From Acidobacteriota bacterium (GTDB taxonomy: Bacteria; Acidobacteriota; Terriglobia; Terriglobales; Acidobacteriaceae), in NCBI GenBank assembly GCA_021792135.1, contig JAJYVF010000024.1:19855-83854 (forward strand): DNA of 64,000 bases, in the 5' to 3' direction. Positions 26,289-35,987 of this stretch are shown here, in pieces; positions within the stretch are counted from its first letter, which is position 1, and each line of letters opens with the position of its first letter. The translations under genes were made by a program, and so were the position numbers. A model generated the notes under the pieces. It had not been told where the DNA came from and did not search any database. It saw only the letters and a list, made by a program, of their open reading frames with translations.

Positions 26289-28682
26289 ATGACTCGCTGC
26301 CTTCCCGGAATGCTTCTGATGGCGCTGCTGGCTGCCGGCAGCGCCTGTGCGCAGAAACCGATCGTGCTCCAGCGTCGCGATGCCACCGTTGTCCTCGAGG
26401 CCTACGGCCCCAACATCGTGCGCATCACGATGAGCCTCAGCCGGGAAGCGGCCCAGGCTCCTCCGGGCTACGGGATCAGTGCGCAGCCCTCGGATACCGG
26501 CTGGAGCTACCAGCACACCGACACCACCGACACCTACCGCTCCGATCGCATGACGGTGACGATGGCCATCCCGCATTACGGCCGGGACAACAGCAAATAC
26601 ACCTGCGATACCTGCCAGTATTTCGGCGGATCGACCCCGGCCATTCCGCTCAGCGTCACCACGGCGGATGGCAAAAGCCTGCTCACCATGCGCGGCTGGT
26701 GGATGACGGTTCCCAATCATAAGGACGGCAACGCCGGGCTGCTCGACCAGGTCAAGCCCTCGATTGGCTACGACCACTACGATCGGCGCCCTGCCAATCC
26801 CACCTGGGATCAGGTCGGCGCCAGCTTCTATTCTCCCGACGACGAACATGACTACGGTTTGGGAGAGAACCAGCAAGGCTACCTCGACCACCGCGGTCAT
26901 CCCATTCGCTGCTGGAATGACTACACCGCGCCGGCCGCGCCCACCTTCTGCGTCCCGTTCCTGGTCACGAACAAAGGCTACGCCGTTCTCTGGGACAATC
27001 CGTCGAAGACCACCATCGAGCCGGGATTCAACGAGCAGACCCGCTGGATCTCCGATCTGGGCGACCGCGTCTCGTTCTTTGTCATCGCCGGAAAGACCAC
27101 AGATGAGCTCTACGCCGGCTACCGGCTGCTGACCGGCGATACGCCCATGCTCCCGAAGTCCGCATACGGCTACATCCAGTGCAAGCAGCGATACTCGAGC
27201 CAGGCCGAAGTGCTGGCCGTCGCCGACGGCTACCGCGAGCGCCACCTGCCCGTGAGCATGATCATCGTCGACTGGTTCTACTACACCAACATGGGGCAGA
27301 TGGACTTCGTCCCCCGCTACTGGCCCGATCCCGCGGCCATGAACCGGAAGCTGCATCAGCAGGGCATCGACACCATGATCAGCGTCTGGCCGCGTTTCGT
27401 TCCCACGGACCGCTACTACGCCGAGCTGGAGAAGAAGGGCTGGTTCGAGCACCTGGCCGACGGCACGCCCACCAACGGGCTGCCTTACGACCATGCCGGT
27501 TCCGATATCGACACCACCAACCCCGACGCTGCGAAGTGGTACTGGAACGTGATCCGCGAAAACATCCTCAGCAAGGGCTTCGATTACATCTGGGCGGATG
27601 AAACCGAACCCGATCTGCCCCCGAACGGCAGCTACTTCCACGTCGGGCCTGGCTCGGCATTCTTCAACGTCTATCCGCTCTTTCACACCGGCGCGCTCTA
27701 CAACGGCTACCGTTCGGAAGGGAATCGCCGCGGCCTGATCCTCTCCCGCGACGGCTATCTGGGCGTGCAGCACAACAGCGCCATCGTCTGGTCATCGGAT
27801 ATCTATCCCACCTGGGACACGCTGAAGCGGCAGATTCCCACCGGCCTCGACGTCGCAGCCTCCGGGCTGAATTACTGGAGCAACGACACCGGCGGCTGGC
27901 AGTACCTGCCCGCGGTGCATCATCCGGAACATCCGCCGCTGATCGACCCCTCCGATGCCCGCAACAACGTCGGCGGCTACGACGATTATCCGGAGCTGTA
28001 CACGCGCTGGTTCGAGTACGCCACCTTCCTGCCCATCATGCGCACCCACGGCAGCCGCCGGTACAACGAGGTATGGTCGTACGGCAAACAGGCCGAGCCT
28101 ATCCTCGAGCAGTACGTGCGCCTGCGCTACACGCTGATGCCGTACATCTATTCGCTCGGCTACTTCACCCACAAAACCGGCGCGCCCTTCATGCGGGCGC
28201 TCTTCATGGACTTTCCTGACGACCCGAAGGTGGCTGCGATCGGGAACGAGTACATGTTCGGCCCAGCTTTCCTGGTGGCGCCTGTGACCGACCAGGGCCA
28301 GACGACGAAGCAGGTGTATCTGCCGGCGGGGGCGGATTGGTACAACTACTGGACTCATCAGCGGCTCCACGGCGGCCGGACGGTCACGGTCGATGCCCCC
28401 ATCGACAAGCTGCCGCTCTTTGTCCGGGCGGGCTCGATTATTCCTCTTGGCATCCGGATCGAGAACGCCGCCGATCCGCAGAGTATTGCGAAAGTCCAGG
28501 TGTGGCCGGGCGCAAATGCCGATTTTGCGCTCTACCGGGACGACGGGACGACCTACGCCTATGAGAAGGGCGATTTCCAGCTCACCCATCTGCACTGGGA
28601 TGACAGCGCGCGGAAGCTGAGCCATTCCGGCGCGCCGGCCTGGAGTGGGCCTGACAGCTCGGTCGTGGAGGTTCTCCACTAG
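26289..28682 (+). CDS. Secreted GH31 alpha-glycosidase (alpha-xylosidase/alpha-glucosidase type)
   Basis: A 797-residue retaining glycosidase with a signal peptide (LLMALLAAGSACAQ). The N-terminal beta-sandwich is followed by the (beta/alpha)8 barrel: SMIIVDWFYY, nucleophile Asp437 in YIWADETEPD, acid/base Asp504 in VWSSDIYPTWD, and FEYATFLPIMRTHG. The C-terminal beta domains carry FLVAPVTDQG. The sequence type resembles alpha-xylosidases or alpha-glucosidases acting on plant oligosaccharides; the sugar is not settled. ATG at 26289 has a weak Shine-Dalgarno and a LacI-like site just upstream. Confidence 0.93.
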   Translation: MTRCLPGMLLMALLAAGSACAQKPIVLQRRDATVVLEAYGPNIVRITMSLSREAAQAPPGYGISAQPSDTGWSYQHTDTTDTYRSDRMTVTMAIPHYGRDNSKYTCDTCQYFGGSTPAIPLSVTTADGKSLLTMRGWWMTVPNHKDGNAGLLDQVKPSIGYDHYDRRPANPTWDQVGASFYSPDDEHDYGLGENQQGYLDHRGHPIRCWNDYTAPAAPTFCVPFLVTNKGYAVLWDNPSKTTIEPGFNEQTRWISDLGDRVSFFVIAGKTTDELYAGYRLLTGDTPMLPKSAYGYIQCKQRYSSQAEVLAVADGYRERHLPVSMIIVDWFYYTNMGQMDFVPRYWPDPAAMNRKLHQQGIDTMISVWPRFVPTDRYYAELEKKGWFEHLADGTPTNGLPYDHAGSDIDTTNPDAAKWYWNVIRENILSKGFDYIWADETEPDLPPNGSYFHVGPGSAFFNVYPLFHTGALYNGYRSEGNRRGLILSRDGYLGVQHNSAIVWSSDIYPTWDTLKRQIPTGLDVAASGLNYWSNDTGGWQYLPAVHHPEHPPLIDPSDARNNVGGYDDYPELYTRWFEYATFLPIMRTHGSRRYNEVWSYGKQAEPILEQYVRLRYTLMPYIYSLGYFTHKTGAPFMRALFMDFPDDPKVAAIGNEYMFGPAFLVAPVTDQGQTTKQVYLPAGADWYNYWTHQRLHGGRTVTVDAPIDKLPLFVRAGSIIPLGIRIENAADPQSIAKVQVWPGANADFALYRDDGTTYAYEKGDFQLTHLHWDDSARKLSHSGAPAWSGPDSSVVEVLH

Positions 28683-28694
28683 CCCTGGGGATGA

Positions 28695-28715
28695 AACCTG
28701 ACGGTCCCGCAGGTT
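28695..28715. terminator. Hairpin between convergent genes, possible terminator
   Basis: AACCTG (28695-28700) and CAGGTT (28710-28715) pair across a nine-base loop in which CGG and CCG can extend the stem. On the plus strand CTCCTT follows. It lies 13 bases after the GH31 stop and downstream of the minus-strand microprotein, so it may serve both. The T-tract is weak. Confidence 0.35.
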
Positions 28716-28769
28716 CTCCTTAGACGGGGTGACAGGTTCAGGGGGATTAAACCGGATCTACACTTCAGC

Positions 28770-28862
28770 TTAGCTTGCGAATTTGTTGATCAGTGTAATT
28801 GCCACCACAATCAGAATCACTGCGGCCACCAGACCGCCAACCGCCATCGCACCGATACTCAT
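28770..28862 (-). CDS. 30-residue single-span membrane microprotein
   Basis: ATG at 28862 is preceded by GGGGAG at six-base spacing, which is among the better ribosome sites in this window. The product is 30 residues: MSIGAMAVGG, a helix of about 18 hydrophobic residues (LVAAVILIVVAITLI), then NKFAS and TAA. It would be one membrane helix with a short polar tail. No family is recognised. It faces away from the HPP-like gene across a 200-base region. The combination of a strong ribosome site, a coherent helix and a stop right after a charged tail argues for a real gene. Confidence 0.6.
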   Translation of the reverse strand: MSIGAMAVGGLVAAVILIVVAITLINKFAS

Positions 28863-29064
28863 TTTTCTCCCCTGTCCCGTTCATCGGCGCAGCCTCTGAC
28901 AGAATTCAGGCCGGCCATGAGCGAGAACGATCCAGGATAGATTCTTTGCCGCGGCGGCACAGTGATGGCGGTCACGAAGAATGGGGATTGGCCTCTGATG
29001 GGAGAGGAGCGAAGTGATCCCTCGGGGTCCATCAGGCGATCGATCGGCAGAGTCCGGAGTCAAA

Positions 29065-29070
29065 TATAAT
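29065..29070 (+). promoter_or_regulatory. Consensus -10 element, predicted promoter of the HPP-like gene
   Basis: A perfect TATAAT lies 213 bases before the GTG at 29283; transcription would begin near 29077. The -35 hexamer at 17-base spacing (GATCGG) is poor, so an activator may be needed or the site may be fortuitous. If real, it leaves a long leader with several hairpins. Confidence 0.4.
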
Positions 29071-29083
29071 GAGAAGAACCTTG

Positions 29084-29234
29084 CCGCGATCCGTTCGGCC
29101 GGATCGCGGGACGATGACATCAGGCAGCACCGTATCGAAAAGCCTGAGGGGTTGATGCTAGCTAAACGAGGGAGGCCCCCCGGCTCTGCCGGGGAGGCAG
29201 CAAACTGAATCGGCGTCGGGGGTGTCTCAGCGCC
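29084..29234 (+). other. Structured 5' leader candidate (three hairpins)
   Basis: Three inverted repeats lie between a TATAAT and the HPP-like gene. The first is a perfect ten-pair stem CCGCGATCCG/CGGATCGCGG (29084-29093 and 29100-29109) with loop TTCGGC. The second is CCCCGGC/GCCGGGG (29178-29194) with loop TCT inside a purine-flanked G-rich stretch. The third pairs GGCG (29212) with CGCC (29231). It matches no riboswitch consensus I can recall. It could be a cis-regulatory RNA, or the second hairpin could be a repeat of the REP type. Confidence 0.35.
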
Positions 29235-29282
29235 TCGGGAGGAAGAGTCCGAATTTCTCCAGCCGGGCTTAAGGAGAGCACC

Positions 29283-30239
29283 GTGCCCGATGCGACGACC
29301 GCGCAACGAGACCGTGTTCTGGCGGAGATCTTTGCCCTTGCATTTGTTGCCGTCGTCGCCTCTGCTGCCTATAAGACCGGTATCATTCTCTTTCTCTTTC
29401 CTGAACTTGCTGCACTTTCGCACGACGTGATGATTCGACCGCGTGGCCGATGGGCCAGGCAACCGGTCCGGCTGATCCTGACGCCTGTACTGACAGCAGT
29501 TGCGGGGATCCTGACAAGCCGCCATTTTTCGTATGGGGTCGGCTCAATTCTGCTGGTGGTCGCGGTCAGCATGGCGATCATCGCGCTACTCCGATCCGAC
29601 ATCGGGCCGGCGTTTTCAGCAGGAGTCCTGCCCCTGGCGCTGAATGAGAAGAGCTGGGTATACCCCATCGCAATCTTCATAGGGCTGGTTGCCCTGGTGA
29701 TGCTGCTGCGGTTCCGTATCGCCCTGGGCTTCGGAATGGAGAACCATGCTCCATCTGCCGACCCCACTTCCATCGATGATGCGCTGGAGGAAGCGCCGCA
29801 TTCGCGATTGGGAATGCTCCACATGGCAGCATTCGTAGCCTTTCTTGCCTCCATGAGCAGATACACAGGCTTGCGCCTTATCCTCTTTCCTCCATTGGTA
29901 GTCATGTCCTACGAAGTCTTTGGGCATCCCGAGATTCCAGAATGGTTGAGGAAGCTCCCGCACTTCCCAGTCGTCTGTGTAATCTCTGCGGCGGTAGGGA
30001 TCGCCACTGTGAAACTGTGGGGGCCAACGGTACTGGGCGTGATTGTGACGGTGGGCCTTTCGATGGTGATGCTCCGGATTGCCCGGATGCACATGCCGCC
30101 GGTGCTCGCGATCGGCTTGCTGCCGTACATCGTGAAAGGACCGAGGCTGTGGTATCCAGTCGCTGTGGGTATTGGAACCTGCACCTTAATGGTCTGGTTC
30201 GCAATGCGGGCCAGAATGTCACGTTTATCGTTCTCCTGA
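29283..30239 (+). CDS. HPP-like integral membrane protein with internal duplication
   Basis: A 318-residue protein with about ten membrane helices in two similar halves. FPELAALSHDVMIRP in the first half corresponds to FPPLVVMSYEVFGHP in the second, and LPLALNEKSWVYPIAIFIG to LLPYIVKGPRLWYPVAVGIG; the MHMPPVLAIGLLP segment resembles the HPP signature. A charged linker (about residues 158-178) joins them. HPP proteins include a nitrite transporter of plastids and cyanobacteria; others are unknown. GTG at 29283 has AAGGAGAG at good spacing. Substrate unknown. Confidence 0.72.
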   Translation: MPDATTAQRDRVLAEIFALAFVAVVASAAYKTGIILFLFPELAALSHDVMIRPRGRWARQPVRLILTPVLTAVAGILTSRHFSYGVGSILLVVAVSMAIIALLRSDIGPAFSAGVLPLALNEKSWVYPIAIFIGLVALVMLLRFRIALGFGMENHAPSADPTSIDDALEEAPHSRLGMLHMAAFVAFLASMSRYTGLRLILFPPLVVMSYEVFGHPEIPEWLRKLPHFPVVCVISAAVGIATVKLWGPTVLGVIVTVGLSMVMLRIARMHMPPVLAIGLLPYIVKGPRLWYPVAVGIGTCTLMVWFAMRARMSRLSFS

Positions 30240-30327
30240 CCTCTCGTTCTCGAATGAGCACAGTTCCTCTCCTGATTGTGCGCGACAAACGGAACAAGGT
30301 GCATAGCGTCCAGCTTTTTCGCGCTTT

Positions 30328-30347
30328 CTGAATCACCTGTGATTCAG
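30328..30347. repeat. Perfect inverted repeat in the 30240-30474 intergenic region
   Basis: CTGAATCAC and GTGATTCAG are separated by two bases. It lies 90 bases after the HPP-like stop, between convergent genes. Without a T-tract it is not a standard terminator on the plus strand; a second stem GCCGCC-TCC-GGCGGC follows near 30408-30422. Nothing else is seen in this gap. Confidence 0.4.
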
Positions 30348-30474
30348 GAGGGCTGCTGGTTGAGGCTGATCTGCTCCGGTCCCCACAGGGACCGCACGCG
30401 CCAACGCCGCCTCCGGCGGCCTGGCATTCATGCCGAAGACAGATTCCATTCCGTCCTGAACTCCGATTCTGCCC

Positions 30475-31176
30475 CTACTGCCTGGTCATCCTGAGATCCG
30501 TGACGATGCCTTCGGTGTTGTGAGCAAAACGGATGCCATAGACGCCGTCGGTCGACTCGAGTTTGCCGGGGCCAACCAGCTGCGATCTGTCATAAGTGGC
30601 TACCACAGTGCCGTTGATGGCGCAGTCGACTTTGTTGCCCTTTACCGACATGGCGATGTGCTGGGTTACTGGCTGGCCCGGAGCCGGGGCCTTGTGCACA
30701 GCGGGATTTTCTTCGCCGCGGCCGTTCATCTGGAAGGGCTGCGGACCGAATCCGCGGACAATGAATGTGCCGTTGCCGTATGCCTCGCAATACAGCTCTG
30801 TTTCCTTGTTCGTGCCCATGTTATTGCCGGCGATGACGATGCCGTAGGGGTGGGGATGGCTGTTGAGATTCATGTATTTCGGCTCGGTGAACGTAGCCGA
30901 CACCGTGTAATTGCCGCTTACCCGGTCCACCGGTTTCCAGTAGGTCACCGCGGGTCCGGTGGTCACATGCAGGGAATCGCCTTCCTGGGTGAGCTTATCG
31001 TCCTTCACCGACTGGCCCGCCTGGGCCGCGCGCGTGTCGATTCTGCCTTCCCATCCAGGGACGAAGATGCCGCCGCCGTGAATGGAGCGGGAGGCGTCCG
31101 CCTGGGCCAGAGCGGGCAGTGCGGGGATGAGGAGCAGAGCGGCGGTTGCGAGCGTCAGCGTGTGAAATCGATGCAT
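30475..31176 (-). CDS. Secreted protein with concanavalin-A-like (DUF1080-type) fold
   Basis: A 233-residue protein with a signal peptide (LATAALLLIPALPALAQ). The mature part reads like a laminin-G/DUF1080 beta sandwich: GGGIFVPGWEGRID, TGPAVTYWKP, NYTVSATFTEP, YGIVIAGNNM, VKGNKVDCAINGTVVATYD, GVYGIRFAHNTEG. Such domains bind or hydrolyse carbohydrates, but no catalytic residues are recognisable. It lies downstream of the RND operon genes on the same strand (106-base gap) but seems unrelated to efflux. Confidence 0.78.
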   Translation of the reverse strand: MHRFHTLTLATAALLLIPALPALAQADASRSIHGGGIFVPGWEGRIDTRAAQAGQSVKDDKLTQEGDSLHVTTGPAVTYWKPVDRVSGNYTVSATFTEPKYMNLNSHPHPYGIVIAGNNMGTNKETELYCEAYGNGTFIVRGFGPQPFQMNGRGEENPAVHKAPAPGQPVTQHIAMSVKGNKVDCAINGTVVATYDRSQLVGPGKLESTDGVYGIRFAHNTEGIVTDLRMTRQ

Positions 31177-31281
31177 GTCGGGGATCTCCTTTTTCTGAGA
31201 ACCGCATTGTAGCCGCTTCCGCGAGCACTGTGACAGCAGGCTGGGCGCTCTCAGAGTGCTCGAAGCGGAGATCCTCCGGCT

Positions 31282-32796
31282 TCAACGCTGCATTTTATAG
31301 AGCGATGCCGGCACCTTCTTTGTAACCTGCGACGGGGTCGGGAGCTGCGAGACGTCCCAGCCGCCGCCGAGAGCCTGCACCAGCTGCACCGCTGACATCA
31401 TCTCCGACACCTGCAGTGTGTTCAGTCCCACCTGATCCCCAAGCAATGTCGTCTGCGCGATGGTGACATCGATATACGGATCCACGCCGGTGTTGTAGCG
31501 CTGCATCTCGAGATCGAGGTATTGCTGCCCCGATTGCACCGCTTCCTGCTGGCGGATGATCTGCTGCGAGTAGTTCCGGGTGGCGACCAGAGCGTCCTCC
31601 ACCTGCTGGAAGGCAGTGAGCGCGGTCTGGCGGTAATTGGCCAGGTCGGTGTTGTAGATGGCTTCGTACTGATGCAGGGTGGCCTGGTAGAGGCCCGCAT
31701 CGAAGATGACCTGCGAGGCGGAAGTACCGATGGACCAGAAGCGGCTGGGCCAGTCGGCGATCTGATAAATCTGCGAGGTCTGTGTTCCGCCCGCGGCCGT
31801 CAGCGTAAGCTGCGGGAAAAATGCTCCGTAGCCGATGCCGATGGTAGCGTTGGCGGCGGCCAGGGTGCGCTCCGCGGCGGCTACATCCGGGCGGCGCTCA
31901 AGCAGTTGCGAAGGCACGCCCGTGGGGATGGGCGGCGGCGTGTAGATTACGGGCCTTACGGGGATGGAAAAATCCGTGGCGACTCTGCCCAGCAGAACAG
32001 CGATGGCGTGTTCATACTGCGCCCGCAACAGCCCCACGGCGATGGCCGAAGCCTGGGTGGCCTGCAGGGTATTGCGGGCCTGGACGACGGCAATATAGTC
32101 GCCCACACCGGCATCGTACGCAGCCTGCGTCACGTTGAGTGCAGCCTGATCGGCAGCCACCGTTTCGTTGAGGATCTTCTGGAGCATGTCCTGGCCGCGA
32201 ATCTCGAAATAGTACTCGGCGAGCGAAGCCTGCTCGACGAGGATCTCGCCCGCAAGGTCAGCGGCACTGACCTGGGCGGAGTACTGTTCGGTACGGACCT
32301 CGTTGCGGATCTTGCCCCACAGGTCGGGGCTCCAGGAGGCGTCCAGCGGAGCAGTCCACATGGTGCTCGTGTGGCCGGTGTTGGCAAGGGTGGACTGGGA
32401 GAGATTGCCGGAGGTTTTCTGGCGGCTATAGGTGGGCGTGGCGAAAAGCGTAGGCCAGTACTGCGCGCGCGCCTCCGCGATGAGGGCGCGGGCCTGCATG
32501 TACTGCTCGAAATAGAACTTGATGTCCTGGTTGTTGAGGTTGAGCTGGTCCTCGAGATTGTTCAGTTCAGACTCGTGAAATATTTCCCACCACTTGCCGC
32601 GAAGCATCGCCTCCTGCGGGCGGGCAACCTTCCAGCCGGGCTGGTCTTTGAAGTTGACGGTGGACTCCTTGTAATTGGAAGCGGCAATCTGAGGCGGCGC
32701 AGGCGGATGGTATTTAGGCCCAACCAGGCAGCCAGCCAGCGCGACGAGGGCCAGCGAGCCTGCTGCAAGTGCGGTCCGGATATTTCGTTTCAGCAT
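31282..32796 (-). CDS. Outer-membrane efflux lipoprotein (TolC/NodT family)
   Basis: A 504-residue outer-membrane factor that forms the exit duct of the RND pump encoded upstream. A lipobox (ALVALAGC) predicts a lipidated Cys near residue 23 followed by LVGPKYHPP, typical of the NodT/OprM group. Two repeats of long helices and beta strands are visible, e.g. RPDVAAAERTLAAANATIGIGYGAFFPQL. Start: ATG 32796 with AAGAAGAG upstream gives the lipobox at normal distance; GTG 32820 would overlap the mdtC stop (GTGA) and adds eight residues. Confidence 0.93.
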   Translation of the reverse strand: MLKRNIRTALAAGSLALVALAGCLVGPKYHPPAPPQIAASNYKESTVNFKDQPGWKVARPQEAMLRGKWWEIFHESELNNLEDQLNLNNQDIKFYFEQYMQARALIAEARAQYWPTLFATPTYSRQKTSGNLSQSTLANTGHTSTMWTAPLDASWSPDLWGKIRNEVRTEQYSAQVSAADLAGEILVEQASLAEYYFEIRGQDMLQKILNETVAADQAALNVTQAAYDAGVGDYIAVVQARNTLQATQASAIAVGLLRAQYEHAIAVLLGRVATDFSIPVRPVIYTPPPIPTGVPSQLLERRPDVAAAERTLAAANATIGIGYGAFFPQLTLTAAGGTQTSQIYQIADWPSRFWSIGTSASQVIFDAGLYQATLHQYEAIYNTDLANYRQTALTAFQQVEDALVATRNYSQQIIRQQEAVQSGQQYLDLEMQRYNTGVDPYIDVTIAQTTLLGDQVGLNTLQVSEMMSAVQLVQALGGGWDVSQLPTPSQVTKKVPASLYKMQR

Positions 32797-32816
32797 GGTG
32801 GTACTCTTCTTTGGGC

Positions 32817-35800
32817 TCACGACACCGCTCCTTCGATTTCAGGACGGAACGTATCGTGCGTCTTGCCCAGAATGCGCAGGCGCAGACGGTCGAGGGCGAG
32901 ATAGACGACCGGCGTGGTGTATAGGGTGATCAGCTGGCTGAGCAGCAGCCCGCCCACGATGGTGATCCCCAGAGGCCGCCGCAGCTCCGAGCCCGTGCCG
33001 GTGCCGAAAGCCAGCGGCAGCGCGCCGCAGATGGCGGACATCGTGGTCATCAAAATGGGACGGAAGCGGAGTATGCAGGCTTCAAAGATCGCGTCGTAGG
33101 TGGTCTTCTGTTCCTCGCGTTCGGCCATCAGCGCAAAGTCGATCATCATGATGGCATTTTTCTTGACGATGCCGATGAGAAGGATGATACCGATGATGGA
33201 GATGACGTTCAGATCCATGTGGAAGAGCATGAGCGCGAGCATGGCGCCGATGCTGGCCGAGGGCAGCGTGGAAAGGATCGTGAAGGGGTGCACCAGACTT
33301 TCGTACAGGATTCCCAGAACGATGTAGACGGCGAGGATCGCGGTAATGACCAGGTATTTTTCCGTGGCCAGCGAGTCCTGGTAGGCCTGGGCGGTTCCCG
33401 CGAAGAACCCGCGCACAGTGGAGGGCATGCCCAGCCGCTGCTCCATTTCCGTGACCTCACGCGTCGCGTCGCTGAGCGACATTCCATTGGCGAGGTTGAA
33501 TGAAACGGTGACGGAGGGGAAGAGGCCCGTGTGGTTGACCTGCAGAGGTGTGGTACCGGTCCGGGCACTCATGACCGTACGCAGCGGCGCGATGGAATTG
33601 ATCCCCGCCGGAGGCGGCGCCACAGTGCCGACGCCGGCGGTGCCTGAGCCGCCGGCGGGCGTGAACCAGATGTTCTTAAGGCCTTCGGGAGACTGCCAGT
33701 ACTGGGGGGCGACTTCCATCACCACGTAGTACTGATTGAGCTGCGTGTAGATGACCGATACCTCCGACTGGCCGAAGGCGCTGTACAGGCTCCCGTCGAG
33801 GGACTGCGATGTCTGACCGAGGCGCGCGGCGGAGGTACGGTCGTAGGTCAGCATCTCCTCGAGGCCGCCGTTCTGCTGATCGGTGTTCACGTCCTGGAGG
33901 CCGGGAAGCATCTTCATCTGGCTCAGCAGAATGGGCCCCCAGTGGGCGAGATCATGGATGTTATCGGACTGAATCGTGTACTGGTACAGCGCATTGCTGG
34001 ACCGCGCTCCGATCCGGAGGTCCTGTACCGGTTGAAGAAAGGCCGACGCCACAGGGAGCCGGTTCAGCTTCGGACGCAGCCGGTTGATGACCTCCATGGC
34101 CCTCGCTTTGCGCTGGCCTGTCCCGCTCCCCAGCGGTTTCAGCGCGACATAGATGAATCCACCGTTGCTGGCCCCGTTGCCGCCGGTATAGGCATTGGCA
34201 TGCGCTACGGCGGGATCGGATTTGATGACCTCCATCAGCCGCTGCACCGAGTAGTTCATGAACGGGAACGACGCATCCTGCGGACCCTGCACGCCGCCGA
34301 CCAGCGCGCCGGCATCCTGCTGCGGGAAAAATCCCTTGGGAATCCGGACGATGACCACCACGTTGAGGGCAATGGTCAGCGCCAGCACAATGAGCATGAG
34401 GGCTGAGTTCTCAAGAGCCCAGGTGAGCGAGACACGGTAAATGGAGAGCAGTCCGCGGAAGAACCGCTCGCTGGTCCGGTAGAAGATGTTGTGCTTCTCC
34501 TCGTGGTCATGCTGCTTGAGCAGGTGGGCGCACATCGTGGGCGTGGTGGTGAGCGAGATGACCATCGAAACGATGATGGCCGTGGAGAGTGTGACGGCAA
34601 ATTCGCGGAACAGCCTTCCAACGATTCCCCCCATCATGAGGATCGGAATGAAGACCGCGATCAGCGACATGCTGATGGAAAAGACGGTGAAGCCGATCTC
34701 GCGTGCGCCTACCAGAGCCGCGTTCAAGGGCGGGATTCCGCTTTCGAGGTGCCTCGTGATGTTTTCCATCACCACGATGGCGTCATCGACCACAAACCCG
34801 GTGGCGATGGTAAGCGCCATGAGGGAAAGATTGTCGATGCTGTAACCGAACAGGTACATCACAGCGAAGGTGCCAACGAGGGAGACCGGCACGGCGACGC
34901 TGGGGATGAGCGTGGCCCGCGGGCTGCGCAGAAAGATGAAGACGACCAGCACCACCAGCACGATGGATCCGATCAGGGTCTTCTCGACGTCGCTGACCGA
35001 GGCGCGGATCGTCAGGGTACGATCCAGAACGATCGTCGTGTGAATACCCCTGGGCAGAACCGCTTCGAGGAACGGCAGTTGGGAGCGGATGCTGTCGACG
35101 GTGTCGATGATATTGGCGCCGGGCTGGCGGAAGATGATGACGAAGACAGCACGCTGGCCATCCATGTAGCCCGCAGCCCGGACGTTACTGGTCGAATTAA
35201 TGACGGTAGCCACATCCGACAGCCGCACGGCGGCGCCGTTGTGATATCCGACGATCAGCGGCTTGTACTGGCCGGCGCGGGAAATCTGGTCGTTCGTAAT
35301 GATATCGGCGGTGACGGCGCCGTCGGAGAGCTGGCCGCGCGGCGCGTCCGAGTTCTGCAGGCTCAGCATGGACTGCACATTTCCGAGGGTCAGGCCATAG
35401 CTCTCCAGCTTCGTGGGGTCCACCTCGACCCGCACCGAGGGTGTGGCCCCTCCGCCCACGAAGACCTGGCCGACGCCGTTAATCTGGGAGAGCTTTTGTT
35501 CCAGAATCGTCGATGCCAGATCGTAAACCTTGGTCACGTCATACTTCTTCGACGTGAGGCCCAGGATCATGATGGGCGCATCCGACGGGTTCACTTTGCG
35601 GTAGAACGGGTTCTGCGGCAGGTTGGTCGGCAGATAGGTGCGCGCGGCGTTGATGGCCGCCTGCACATCGTGGGCCGCACCGTCGATATTGCGGCTGAGG
35701 TCGAACTGCAGGGTGATGGAGGTGTTGCCGAGCGAACTCGACGAGGTCATTTCCGTGATGCCGGCGATGTGTCCCAGCTGGCGTTCCAGCGGCGTGGCCA

Positions 35801-35987
35801 CCGACGCGGCCATGATCTGAGCGCTCGCGCCGGGCAGGCTGGACGAGATGCTGATGGTGGGAAAGTCCACCTGCGGCAGCGGCGACACCGGCAGCACCGT
35901 GAAGGCGATGGCCCCGACAATCGCAATCGCGATGGTGAGCAGCGTGGTTCCGACCGGTCGCCGGATGAATGCCCACGAGAAGCTCAC
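32817..35987 (-). CDS. mdtC: RND multidrug efflux transporter, MdtC-like subunit
   Basis: A 1056-residue inner-membrane proton antiporter of the HAE-1 group with 12 helices and two large periplasmic loops. [15 protein letters not shown] starts the protein; [10 protein letters not shown], the TM4 segment with [13 protein letters not shown] (proton-relay Asp), and a second half with [15 protein letters not shown] are present. It resembles MdtC, which pairs with MdtB in a mixed trimer exporting bile salts and novobiocin-type drugs in E. coli. A short Gly/Pro/Ala stretch (residues about 772-795) sits in a porter loop. Overlaps the mdtB stop by four bases. Confidence 0.93.
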   Translation of the reverse strand: MSFSWAFIRRPVGTTLLTIAIAIVGAIAFTVLPVSPLPQVDFPTISISSSLPGASAQIMAASVATPLERQLGHIAGITEMTSSSSLGNTSITLQFDLSRNIDGAAHDVQAAINAARTYLPTNLPQNPFYRKVNPSDAPIMILGLTSKKYDVTKVYDLASTILEQKLSQINGVGQVFVGGGATPSVRVEVDPTKLESYGLTLGNVQSMLSLQNSDAPRGQLSDGAVTADIITNDQISRAGQYKPLIVGYHNGAAVRLSDVATVINSTSNVRAAGYMDGQRAVFVIIFRQPGANIIDTVDSIRSQLPFLEAVLPRGIHTTIVLDRTLTIRASVSDVEKTLIGSIVLVVLVVFIFLRSPRATLIPSVAVPVSLVGTFAVMYLFGYSIDNLSLMALTIATGFVVDDAIVVMENITRHLESGIPPLNAALVGAREIGFTVFSISMSLIAVFIPILMMGGIVGRLFREFAVTLSTAIIVSMVISLTTTPTMCAHLLKQHDHEEKHNIFYRTSERFFRGLLSIYRVSLTWALENSALMLIVLALTIALNVVVIVRIPKGFFPQQDAGALVGGVQGPQDASFPFMNYSVQRLMEVIKSDPAVAHANAYTGGNGASNGGFIYVALKPLGSGTGQRKARAMEVINRLRPKLNRLPVASAFLQPVQDLRIGARSSNALYQYTIQSDNIHDLAHWGPILLSQMKMLPGLQDVNTDQQNGGLEEMLTYDRTSAARLGQTSQSLDGSLYSAFGQSEVSVIYTQLNQYYVVMEVAPQYWQSPEGLKNIWFTPAGGSGTAGVGTVAPPPAGINSIAPLRTVMSARTGTTPLQVNHTGLFPSVTVSFNLANGMSLSDATREVTEMEQRLGMPSTVRGFFAGTAQAYQDSLATEKYLVITAILAVYIVLGILYESLVHPFTILSTLPSASIGAMLALMLFHMDLNVISIIGIILLIGIVKKNAIMMIDFALMAEREEQKTTYDAIFEACILRFRPILMTTMSAICGALPLAFGTGTGSELRRPLGITIVGGLLLSQLITLYTTPVVYLALDRLRLRILGKTHDTFRPEIEGAVS

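Noticed and set aside
26193..27773. 526-residue minus-strand frame
   Set aside because: Antisense to the GH31 gene; its Val/Gly-rich repeats mirror the opposite strand.
29161..29200. Known riboswitch class (guanidine, fluoride, manganese or ZTP) at the ACGAGG and GGCTCTGCC stretch
   Set aside because: The conserved core bases and pairing order of these classes are not present.
29014..29208. 64-residue plus-strand frame in the HPP leader
   Set aside because: It crosses the predicted -10 and the perfect hairpin, has no ribosome site and no recognisable sequence.
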